Below, piece after piece: positions 44,801 through 51,267 of a DNA stretch of 64,000 nucleotides (its first letter is position 1; each line of letters opens with the position of its first letter). The notes beneath the pieces are model-generated. The model searched no databases. It worked only from the letters and a program-made list of their open reading frames with translations, and was not told the origin of the DNA. The position numbers were made by a program, and so were the translations under genes. The stretch spans positions 349,408 through 413,407 of the forward strand of contig JAHQIW010004394.1 in NCBI GenBank assembly GCA_019055375.1. Reading direction: 5' to 3'. The stretch is from Parelaphostrongylus tenuis (taxonomy: Eukaryota > Nematoda > Chromadorea > Rhabditida > Metastrongylidae).

Positions 44801-47133
44801 TAGGATATAGATGATCGCATCAGAAGTCTCTACACCGATCTGTGGCTCGCCTTGCTAGGACCTGACCAGGAAAAGCTCCGAGTACGTTTTTAGTGAGATT
44901 TATCTCACGTCTTTGAAATCGAGTCTTTCGTCTTCTCTTGGTATTCTCTGGTTCTAAGACATTTTCGAAAAGTTGCAGATTGTCGCTAAAGAAATGGGAG
45001 TTGGTGACCTTTATGGTTTATTAGCTTGTATTGTTTCTCGGAGAACGTGGCAGGCTGTATCTCAAGGTATAAAGAATAAAAAGATGGATAATAATGAGGT
45101 AACTAACATTTCTTTTGTTTTCCGTAGATTTTCTCAAGTTGGTGTTTCAGTAGTCGTGTTATAGCAAGTTTCATAAGGCTTTGCAAGATTAACCCTTTGC
45201 GGGCGGTGGGGAGTCATTTTGACCCTCAACTCTTCAGAGCTCTTTTTTCCGCTAGGCACCAACTTTTCTACTCGAACTTTAGGGCATTCGGGCTTGAATC
45301 TCGGCGATTCAGACGCTCCCGCTTATCTTCTGAAAAGGCCTCCTGAGCACCAACAGCGAAAGTAAAATTATATTCCATTCTGGAAGTCTGTGCACGGCTT
45401 CAATTAGACTCTACTGATACTTATTCGAAAGCACAAATTTCAGTGTATCTCGAGGTTAATCTATTTCTTGAGAAGATCTTCTTAATGCGCTGTAAGAGCG
45501 AAAAGAAGATTACGCTGTCTTGCAGTTTTGCGCATGAGAGTTATATATACGCAGTAAGTAAATGAGCATATAGAGCAAAACATGTAGTATCGGAATAGTA
45601 CAGAAACCCAGAAGCTTTTTTTTTTTGAAAATAAAACTTTTAGTCAATCAACGAAAATCGCACTACGCCGAGAAAATCGACCAACTGTCGTCTGCAAAAG
45701 GATTAAATGCATAATACCACTGCAGTAATTTCTTATTGAAATTTGGGACCATTTCCGTCATAGGACAAGGATTTCTAGAGAAGAATTTTTCGCTGAACAG
45801 AGACTTTCCACCAAGATCTCAGTTATTATTCGAAAGCCCAGAACTAGGAGAATTCAGAAGTGTTTTTTTTTCTTTAGAAAAGACTTTTTACAGCGATGTA
45901 CCACTAAAAAATAGAATTTGTTTCCATATGCGTCGCGCTTATCGCGCTTTTATCTCGCGGAAAGAGCTCTTTTTATGGACTATTAGTAACCATTCGATAG
46001 AGTGAATTTCGATGATTCCAACACTACGTTTGTTCTTTGAAAAGATCGTCTTACTGCGCTGTAGGAGGGAATACAAAATTGACTTTCACATGCGCCGTGT
46101 GAATCGTTAGCATCGATCGGTAGACCACGCAGGCGTAGTTTACATGCAAAGTGCTATTCTTGTTATTGAATTTAGGATATATCTCCGCTTTGACAAGTGA
46201 TCTAGATAAAACATATGGCTGTGATGTCTCATTTCCTTTCCATCTTCATATGCTTGTCGTGTCTTGGCTCAAGCTTGCTTGGGCTTGAGTTGAGAGCACG
46301 TTTATTTGTTAATATATTAAGAAAAATGAAAAGCCCAAGCACTGGAACGATAGATCAAATTTTCTTCTACAAGTTGAGTATATAAAACAACTGAAATAGA
46401 ACTGTTGCTAAACGCAGAAACAATTGTCCAAAGAAAAACTAATTCCTCGCGATAACGCATGACGCGTGTGAAACAGTTTTATCTTGAATGTTACAGAGCT
46501 TCATGAGAGCCTTTTCGCTATAAGATACTCTTGAATTCTCTGAGATCTAAGCTTTTGATCGATTACTTGGAGTCGAACGAAAATTTTTGGCCAACTAAAG
46601 AGACTCCTCGAAAAAATTCCTGCCCGATAGCGGAATTATTCCGAAGTCTGTTCAGAGAAGCGAGCTTCGACTCTATGCCGCATCATTAATCCCACAGATC
46701 AGTGAGTTACTACAACGGATGCCACGTGAAATGTTACTTATCTTGAAAAACTAATGATTTGCTGAGGAATCTTGAACATGTGCTCGGGACAGAGAATCGC
46801 GCAGATTCATTTGTTGAGGTATGTAGAGCCAGTTATCCGTTTATAACCTTGTAGGGGACTTTTTTTCAATGTTTTTTTACGAGCTAAATGTACGGAGATC
46901 TCAGGTTCATGCAATTTTTCCTGGATGAGGATGTTGCTTTTCTTTTGGCATTGCAGATGTCGAAATGTGTGGTGCGTAGTCATTACCAAATGAAGTTGAA
47001 GAATAATCAGCGTAGCATTTGGGAGGCTTTTCGCCTACGATTGCGACTATTATGGGCATTGTTCAAGATCTACGCATATGAATGGTACCTCATCACAACG
47101 AATGTTTTCTCGTCTAGTAATGCCCCTTTGTGA
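35834..47133 (+). CDS. ADCK1: ADCK1-like UbiB/ABC1 atypical kinase (13 exons)
   Basis: Exons: 35834-35890, 36134-36256, 38149-38298, 40040-40177, 41181-41261, 41318-41398, 41836-41994, 43614-43731, 43899-44046, 44804-44881, 44979-45098, 46656-46818, 46957-47133. All introns are GT-AG and all junctions keep phase. The product is about 529 residues, usual for ADCK1, an atypical kinase of mitochondria. Exon 2 encodes a hydrophobic segment ([18 protein letters not shown]). UbiB hallmarks: [11 protein letters not shown] (KxGQ, across exons 3/4), Ala-rich loop [15 protein letters not shown] (ATP Lys), catalytic loop [12 protein letters not shown], and LLDHGLY in place of DFG. Exons 8, 9 and 12 each contain one extra base (about 43698, 44001 and within AAAAA at 46746-46750) that breaks the frame. 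The first exon starts at MSSTAKIF; an in-frame ATG at 35,777 is an alternative. The exon 12 acceptor (TCTGTTCAG) is the best of several. Confidence 0.93.
35981..36053 (-). ncRNA. tRNA-like cloverleaf in ADCK1 intron 1
   Basis: 73 nt on the minus strand. Acceptor GCCTCGG/CTGAGGC (7 bp with one G-U). D stem GTGT/GCAC. Anticodon stem CGTCC/GGATG with loop ACGGATA. T stem GCGGG/CCCGG has 4 of 5 pairs and loop TTCGATT. The flank TATACCTAAGAGAATTGAG is shared with the foldback at 41.5 kb, so this is one arm of the same family. Not a standard tRNA because position 33 is C. Confidence 0.6.
36411..36718 (+). repeat. SINE family A, reference-quality copy (ADCK1 intron 2)
   Basis: Head GTGGCGCAGTGGTTAGAGG (A-box) and GGTTCGATCTCGCGCTCATG (B-box). 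Body CCCTCCGGGGTCGGTAAATT, GGGAGGATAAGCAGCACTGA and AAAGGCCAGATATGCATTCA. The 3' end is GGGATTGATCAACGCCGAGA followed by three CTTTAT-type repeats. tRNA-derived, about 300 bp, in the gene's sense orientation. Confidence 0.85.
36939..37220 (-). mobile_element. 282-bp hammerhead-bearing insertion
   Basis: Flanked on both sides by the 13-bp direct repeat TATCAGTAATCAT (36,926-36,938 and 37,221-37,233). Family F at 38.7 kb shows the empty form (ATTAGTAATCATTTGATAGC). The insert has no coding frame and no poly-A, and carries an intact hammerhead at 37,052-37,094 on the minus strand. A target duplication of this length suits a target-primed or Penelope-type mechanism. The mobilising enzyme is not shown by the sequence. 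Confidence 0.75.
37052..37094 (-). ncRNA. Intact minimal type I hammerhead ribozyme motif
   Basis: Read on the minus strand: stem I GCCCGA, core CTGACGA, stem II GATC-GCAA-GATC (GNRA tetraloop), GAAA, CACGTGT, then A and stem I TCGGGC. Stem I is a perfect 6 bp. Stem III is the palindrome ACACGTGT, which has no loop and would pair best between two molecules, as in known short-stem-III hammerheads. The cleavage triplet is GTA, with the cut expected between positions 37,058 and 37,057. Every conserved core base is present. Activity is inferred from the motif only. Confidence 0.85.
37575..37885 (-). mobile_element. RTE 3' fragment nested in family F
   Basis: Nearly identical, in reverse, to the 3' end of the RTE at 61.3-61.6 kb. 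Shared minus-strand words: GGCCGGACACGTGATGCGCC,  CTCGGGACGTCAAGCCCTC and CTTGCTGGTACCCGCTCG. 5' truncated, as is usual for target-primed copies. Confidence 0.85.
38418..38488 (-). ncRNA. tRNA-Ala-like sequence in ADCK1 intron 3
   Basis: 71 nt on the minus strand. Anticodon stem CGTCC/GGGTG with loop TTAGCAC gives anticodon AGC (Ala) with the normal T33. T arm ACGGG-TTCGACT-CCCGT is perfect. D arm GTAC/GCAC has one mismatch. The acceptor (GTCTCCG against CTGAGGAC) pairs imperfectly. The flanking GAAAATTCGTCCTCAG resembles the foldback family, so a mobile copy is more likely than a working tRNA gene. Confidence 0.55.
38545..39290. repeat. Foldback family F, uninterrupted copy (ADCK1 intron 3)
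   Basis: Left arm GACCTCATTCGCTGTACAAG, then TTTTTCATAGGAGTGTTAGT. Right arm has the complement ACTAACACTCCTATGAAAAA and GTACAGAGAGTGAGGTC. Arms are about 170 bp, total about 745 bp. The central part has no open frame of note. This copy gives the family's full structure. Confidence 0.85.
39473..39543 (+). ncRNA. tRNA-like sequence in ADCK1 intron 3
   Basis: Begins GGCTCCGATGGCGTAGTGGT (A-box). B-box GAGTTCAATTCCCG; ends CCGAGGTC. The acceptor pairs in 6 of 7 positions. The anticodon arm is not convincing. Related to the copies at 36.0 and 38.4 kb. Confidence 0.5.
39590..39915. repeat. Tandem pair with inverted tRNA T-arm palindromes
   Basis: Two direct repeats of about 165-175 bp, each starting CACCAT and containing CAAAATGTTGAGTGA, CTGAAGAACATTCG and then a small palindrome made of two facing T-arm pieces (GAACCCGCGTCA and GCGGGTTCAA). 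They look like internally deleted tRNA foldbacks duplicated in tandem. Confidence 0.7.
40248..40835. repeat. Element family D (ADCK1 intron 4)
   Basis: Left end AACCCTCTAGAGACGGGC; opposite-strand right end AACCCCTGAGGGACGAC. Internal GATCGATCGCAC, CATGATTTTTTCTACATGGC and CTCGAGATCTGGGCTATCGA match the copy at 34.8 kb. Contains a short direct repeat of CCTGTCAGGTTTCGAATGAT. Confidence 0.7.
40925..41140. repeat. Foldback with tRNA-like arms (copy T2, ADCK1 intron 4)
   Basis: Left end AATAATGTGGAGTGCTGTGC and right end GGCACTCCACATTATT are inverted. The left arm (minus, from about 40,961) is a 3' part of the tRNA-like sequence and the right arm (plus) is complete. Confidence 0.8.
41034..41105 (+). 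ncRNA. tRNA-like cloverleaf, right arm of T2
   Basis: Has GGTTGCAACGGTTAGC (A-box), anticodon stem CGCTC/GAGTG with loop CCGGAAA, and a canonical T arm CTGGG-TTCGAAT-CCCGG. It ends CTGACGC; the 5' acceptor strand is mutated. The same loop sequence occurs in the copy at 11.0 kb. Confidence 0.6.
41499..41702. repeat. Foldback with tRNA-like arms (copy T8, ADCK1 intron 6)
   Basis: Left TATACCTAAGAGAATTGAGT and right ACTCAATTCTCTTAGGTATA are exact inverted repeats, followed inward by GGTGAGCAAAA and its complement. The right arm has GCCTCGGTGGTGTAGTGGTT (41,606 on) and ends CTGAGGC at 41,662. It lacks about 16 nt of the anticodon and variable region. The perfect ends suggest a recent insertion. 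Confidence 0.85.
42380..42893 (+). mobile_element. RTE 3' fragment (ADCK1 intron 7)
   Basis: Matches the last 500 bp of the RTE at 57-61 kb: TTATCCCTGCCCTAACGTAT, GATGCTAGGAGTATCCCGTA and GACGATCAACAGGACGACAG. 5' truncated, with point changes and stops. Confidence 0.9.
42981..43214 (-). repeat. SINE family B (ADCK1 intron 7)
   Basis: On the minus strand the head is GGCGCCGTGGTTGAGTGGTT. The tail is GTGATGACGGATCATG. Shorter and more diverged than the copies at 20.1 and 29.2 kb. Confidence 0.78.
43432..43508 (-). repeat. tRNA-like fragment (ADCK1 intron 7)
   Basis: On the minus strand it has GCCGCGGGGGTTAGCGATGT and B-box GGTTCGATATCCCC in tRNA-like spacing. A separate sequence from the foldback families; probably another tRNA-derived repeat. 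Confidence 0.45.
44299..44556 (+). repeat. SINE family A, head-truncated (ADCK1 intron 9)
   Basis: Starts at GTCGATTTCGATGTGGCGCT and keeps GGGTCGGTAACTTGGTACCT, GGGAGGATAAGCACCACTGA and TCAACGCCGAGAGCTGTATC. The same intron has a run of ten G near 44,617. Confidence 0.82.
45191..45690. repeat. Element family D, reversed copy (ADCK1 intron 11)
   Basis: Terminus AACCCTTTGCGGGCGGTGGG. Internal ACCAACAGCGAAAGTAAAAT and TGAGCATATAGAGCAAAACA are reverse matches to family D. The distal end is not clear. Confidence 0.55.
45745..46600. repeat. Foldback family F, old copy (ADCK1 intron 11)
   Basis: Left half shares GAACAGAGACTTTCC, GGACTATTAGTAACCATTCG and AGATCGTCTTACTGCGCTGT. Right half has TTGAATGTTACAGAGCTTCA. 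More diverged than other copies. Confidence 0.65.
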
Positions 47134-47559
47134 TTACTGCTGACATCTGCTGGTTGTCCCAACATTCTCAATTTCTAGCATGCAATCAGCGAAGAAGTAT
47201 GTATTTTTTCCAATTATATGAGTAATCCTCACAGTTTCAACTCGTTTCCAGCTCGCCAACTTCAGAATCTTTCCTTACCCATTCGCCGCTCTGTTTAATC
47301 CTTGTATTACTGTTTTATCAGCAAATTACCACTCAAAATTTACTATAATGTTGAGCAACATCAGCTCATAGTCGGTCATGGTCTCTCTGTTAGCAGAAAT
47401 GTTCTGAGAGTTTTTTCCCAGTTCTCGTGAAACACAGCTGCTACAATGCTTGCTGAAACGTTTCGGTAAGTATTATTGGGTTGACATGAAATTTTCGGGA
47501 CTTTTTCGTACTTTTTGATTATTTTTAATGCTTTGAGTTTCTGATCTCTTTATCGTTTA

Positions 47560-47797
47560 GGGCAGCTTCTTGCGGTTATGTTGATATATAACTCTTATAC
47601 ATTTGTTTTAAGATGGAATCAAAAGAGAGGAAACCGATGATGCTAATTTTGTATCGTTGGGTACCATAGCAGATCTTGAAACCAAACGATACTTGCGTAG
47701 CATCAACAGTCACTTTTGCTCTCGGAATAATACCGTCTTGAAATAAATTTGTAGGTGTTATATATGAAAATAACCGCAAGAAGCTGCTCTGAACGAT
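47560..47797. repeat. Short inverted-repeat element (MITE)
   Basis: Left GCAGCTTCTTGCGGTTAT and right ATAACCGCAAGAAGCTGC are exact inverted termini, continued by ATATAAC/GTTATAT. About 240 bp, no coding frame. Lies just downstream of ADCK1. Confidence 0.85.
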
Positions 47798-47957
47798 AGT
47801 AAATACAGAAGCTCAAATGAATGGAGAATATTCAACAAAAAACGAAAACGTCCGGGAAATTTCTTGCGTAACAAGGTGGCTAACATCGGCGATTTTGCTT
47901 CTTCAGAGCCTAAACGACTTGCTATACCAAGCCATATTCAATTATTCAATTAGTACC

Positions 47958-48228
47958 TCTGCTATCGACCGCTTTTTACAGATTCGCTCAAAACGAAGTA
48001 ATCTGATAAGGATATGATTGAGTTGATAGGCCTAGTGCTATGTAGGCGCCTAATTCGTCTTATTGGGACTCTCAGTAGCACCCTCCTCGGTCCCGTCGAT
48101 CTCTTGAGGTAAATAATCTTCTAAAGGAATCGACGCCGAATAAAAAATAATCACCCCAAGTCGGATGATTGTATTACCTGACGTTGTGGTGACCGGCAGT
48201 CGAGCTTGCGGTTATATAATGAATCATA
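47958..48228 (-). repeat. Hammerhead element arm, tandem to the palindrome
   Basis: A direct copy of the left arm of the element at 48,229. Shared words: TCTGCTATCGACC, TCTGATAAGGATATGA, GATAGGCCTAGTGCT, AATCACCCCAAGTCGG and ATTACCTGACG. It carries a hammerhead-like motif on the minus strand at 48,034-48,082. Stem I (GTGCTA/TAGCAC) is perfect, but the core reads CTGAGAGTCC (N7 lost) and GAAT replaces GAAA, so it is probably inactive. Confidence 0.7.
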
Positions 48229-48310
48229 CCTCTGCTATCGACCACTCTTTAGACCCGCTCAAAACGAAATAATCTGATAAGGATATGAATTGTTTTGAGC
48301 CGATAGGCCT

Positions 48311-48360
48311 AGTGCTCTATAGGCGCCTATTTTGTCCTGTTGGGACTCACCAGTAGCACT
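48311..48360 (-). ncRNA. Mutated hammerhead, left arm
   Basis: Minus strand: AGTGCTA, CTGGTGA, GTCC-CAACA-GGAC, AAAA, TAGGCGCCTAT, A, then GAGCACT. Stems II and III (ATAGGC/GCCTAT) are intact. The core has A-to-G in CTGATGA and G-to-A in GAAA, which should abolish cleavage. Confidence 0.75.
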
Positions 48361-48489
48361 CTCCTTCTGTTCCGTCGATCCACAGCGTCAGGTAATACCG
48401 TCACCCGACTTGGGGTGATTATTTTTTTACTCGGCGTCGATTCGTTTAGAGGACTATCTAGCCTCAAGGGATCGACGGCGCCGAGGGAG

Positions 48490-48540
48490 GGTGCTACTGA
48501 TGAGTCCGAGTAGGACGAAATAGGCGCCTTATATAGCATT
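48490..48540 (+). ncRNA. Core-intact hammerhead ribozyme, right arm
   Basis: Stem I GGTGCTA, core CTGATGA (48,497-48,503), stem II GTCC-GAGTA-GGAC, GAAA (48,517-48,520), a 5-bp stem III ATAGG/CTTAT with CGC loop, A at 48,533, stem I TAGCATT (7 pairs, two G-U). The expected cut is after 48,533. All conserved core positions agree with the hammerhead consensus. The short stem III places it with minimal type I hammerheads of repeats. Confidence 0.85.
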
Positions 48541-48863
48541 AGGCCTATCGGCTCAAAATAAGTCATATCCTTATCAGATCATTTCGTTTTGAGCGGGTCA
48601 GTAAAAGAGAGCTCGATAGCAGAGTTAAGTCAGAAGACATTATGAATAATGAGTCTTACTCAAACTAAAAATCAATCTGAGGTGAGCTGCCAAACATTCA
48701 TGTTGCTGAGACGCTCTCCCCTTCTAGTCACCATTGAAATCTTAAACTTTATTCAAAATACCTCAAGAGTTTTACGCATTGACGTTTTTGACTCGTGCCT
48801 TAAGATTCTCACCACTACCTCAGGCTCCTACTGTCTTGCCTTCTGTCTTGTGTACATTTCGCC

Positions 48864-49012
48864 TTTTCGGTACCGTGGACTCAACTCAATGTATCTCTAA
48901 CCCCCAGCATATTGCGTCTAACAGTGGCTTCTAACCCCTAACCCAGCGGGCCACCGTTGGACACAATACACGGGGGGTTAGAGTTGCAGGGGATTGGATC
49001 CACGGTCCCATA
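48864..49012. repeat. Foldback family C, copy 1
   Basis: Left GGTACCGTGGACTCAA, CTCTAACCCCCAGC, TTGCGTCTAACAGTGG. Right is the inverted GGGGGTTAGAG and GGATCCACGGTCCC. Copies 2 and 3 lie at 49.9 and 50.96 kb. Confidence 0.78.
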
Positions 49013-49240
49013 TCAGGAGTACATATTCGACTTTTTGACTTCACATTTTCCACAAGTGACAGGCATCCTATCTTAGATTTGTTTTTCAGTTTGAATAAGG
49101 TTCATTTTTTCAAATCTGTGCCAACACAAAGACGACCTTCCCCATATAAGTACTTGGGTGGTGGGTTTAATTTGGATTTTGACTAGATGTAGAAAATATT
49201 AGCTAAATAAGTACATTGTGATATGATTTAGTGCATTTAA

Positions 49241-49275
49241 TCTCTGAGGAAAGCGAGATTTTCGAAATGTCAGCC
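49241..49275 (+). ncRNA. Hammerhead relic (Penelope type)
   Basis: TCT, core CTGAGGA, a weak stem II, GAAA, TGTC, AGCC. It aligns base for base with the motif at 34,430 but stem II and stem I pairings are lost. Called only as a fossil. Confidence 0.4.
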
Positions 49276-49894
49276 ATCAGTTTTGAAGAGATATCAATCG
49301 CGTTTTCCAAAAAGGATAGTTTGTAAGATAGGGTTTATTTTTGGCGCCATGCTATAGTGGAAGTAGGTCTTTCGAATTGTTTCGCACGTTGTTCATTTGA
49401 TTTTTAACGGCAAAATCTCCTTGATCTAGAAAAATTGGCATTCAACTGACAATTTGAAATGGAAGTGCCGTAAAATTCCATAGATAAGAGCGGTCTCCGC
49501 TGGTAAAATAGGCGTATGCGAACACTTTTTTCCCCCGGGATATTGTTATATCTATTTTCTGTTTCTTACTTTTGGATTTCTTCGTTTTTTCATTTCGGTT
49601 AGGTCCTTTTTTTTCAAGGAAAAATCTTGAGATTTACAAGGCTCAAGTGTTTGTCCATTCTTTTTTTTGTGGAAATTAAACCGCACTTATCTATGAAATT
49701 TCAGGGTAGTTGTTTTAGCAGCATAGTGTTGCTGCAATCATGTTGAAAGCTACCATGTGCTCATATTGTACATATGCCGTACCATGAAATAAAGATTTTT
49801 TTCGATTAAACCATGTTTTTATTCGAGATAGATATACTAGCAATCTCACTTATCTTGTACTTTTGATGTCGCACTAACTGTTCAAGCGTTAATT

Positions 49895-50095
49895 CTTTCG
49901 GTACCATGGACCCAACCCTCTGCGTCTCTAACTCCCAGCGTGTTGCGTCTCACAATGGCCTCTAATAATGGAGCTTGTTGAGTCTAACATTGGCGAGTAA
50001 TCTCAGTGTACCGTTGTAAGACACAACGAGTTCCGTTGTGGAACGCGACACGCTGGGCGCCAGAGACGCAGGGGGGTTGGGTCCACGGGTCTGAA
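49895..50095. repeat. Foldback family C, copy 2
   Basis: Left CGGTACCATGGACCCAAC, CTCTGCGTCTCTAACTCCCA, GCGTGTTGCGTCTCACAATG. Right arm inverts these: GACACGCTGGGCGCCAGAGA, CGCAGGGGGGTTGGGTCCAC. About 200 bp. Confidence 0.82.
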
Positions 50096-50457
50096 ATGGT
50101 CAGTCCATTTCAGTTGGGCCATATTATGATTATATCATGCCGTAAATTTCCAGTTGTGACACTTTTTTTTTCCAAATTCTCAACAAAAATGTATAGAAAC
50201 GGCAAATTTCGAATTATTGATTCATTTAGTAGAGAGCCTTAGCTTGGCGACGCCAGTTCTGGTTCAGCTCTAGAGTGCTTCGATGATATCTGCTCCCAAG
50301 CAGAGCTTTCAAACAATCTATGAGGACTGTGGTGAGAGCAACGACGAGGCTCTGCTCTCTGGACAGATTCAACATGACACGAAATATTACCACTCAAGAT
50401 TCCAATGCTAGTATGTTTACCTATGTCCTCCATCTAAGTCACTGTATCTTCGCCCTT

Positions 50458-50950
50458 AACCTTTCTGGGGGCGGCATGGCACATTTTGTACCACGCCGCG
50501 CGGCATCGTGTACCCCGCAGCTACTGTAGTTTCTAACTAGATTTGTATCAGCGCGCTTCGCGGTGGGAATGATGGATTTATTCGGTCAATCTAGGTTTTA
50601 GGGAACATCGTCTTTTCTTTACGACCGTGTATTACAGAAGAGATTTCTGACAGGGTTTTTTTTTTAGTAAAAAAAAAAGCGCCATGTGCCCAAAAATTTC
50701 TTATTTCGGCGAGAAGATCAATCGTTGCGAAAAGAAACGTATTTCAGAGTGTTAAGTAGTATTTTTTATCGTATCTTATTTATGACCTCATGATCAATCG
50801 ATAGCTTGAGGAATGCAGATGTGAAACCAAGCCTGGTTTGTAGAGAGGCCTTCACAGTGCCGTCTACAAACGAAAACAAAACAACCTTGTATTCCGCCAG
50901 TTTGTCGCGCAGCACGACGCCGCCTGCTATCAAAGGCCGTCCCTCAAGTG
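50458..50950. repeat. Probable family D-like element
   Basis: Left AACCTTTCTGGGGGCGGC and right GCCGTCCCTCAAGTGT on the opposite strand resemble the D termini. Internal sequence is mostly different, with ATGATCAATCGATAGCTTG recalling other copies. Confidence 0.45.
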
Positions 50951-50956
50951 TCAGCC

Positions 50957-51180
50957 TTTTAGGGACCATGGACTCACAGCCTCTGGGTCCCTAACCTCCG
51001 ACGTGTTGTGCCTAACAGTGGCCTCTAACTTCCGATCGTGTTACGTGTAAGAGTGGCGTTTAACCTTCAACGTGCTACGTCTAACAGTGGCACGTTGCGG
51101 ATTAGGCGCCATTGTTAGGCACAACACGCTGAACGCTAGAGACGCAGAGGCGTGGGTCCACGGTCGCGACGGTCCTGAAA
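50957..51180. repeat. Foldback family C, copy 3 with tandem core
   Basis: Left GGGACCATGGACTCACAGCC; right GTGGGTCCACGGTC. Between them are about three direct units of 34-48 bp ending in TAACAGTGG or TAAGAGTGG. Right arm AGGCACAACACGCTGAACGC inverts the unit. It lies within 100 bp of the MTG1 5' end and may overlap its promoter. Confidence 0.75.
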
Positions 51181-51267
51181 GGGTCAAGGCTTAACTGTAA
51201 GCAGCTCAAGCTATGTTTAGTGCATACTCTTGTTGACCTCCCAATATGTCACCGAGGTGGTAGTACT

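Larger units (their letters stand above)
48229..48625. repeat. Palindromic element with a hammerhead in each arm
   Basis: Ends TCTGCTATCGA and TCGATAGCAGA are inverted. The arms continue inverted through CCCGCTCAAAACGAAAT, CTGATAAGGATATGA, the hammerhead, and TCGACGCCGAGTAAAA toward the centre near 48,430. About 397 bp, no coding frame. Transcription in either direction would contain one sense hammerhead. Confidence 0.85.

Noticed and set aside
35843..47133. Programmed +1 frameshift site in ADCK1
   Set aside because: The three sites share no slippery sequence or nearby stem-loop; not claimed as programmed.
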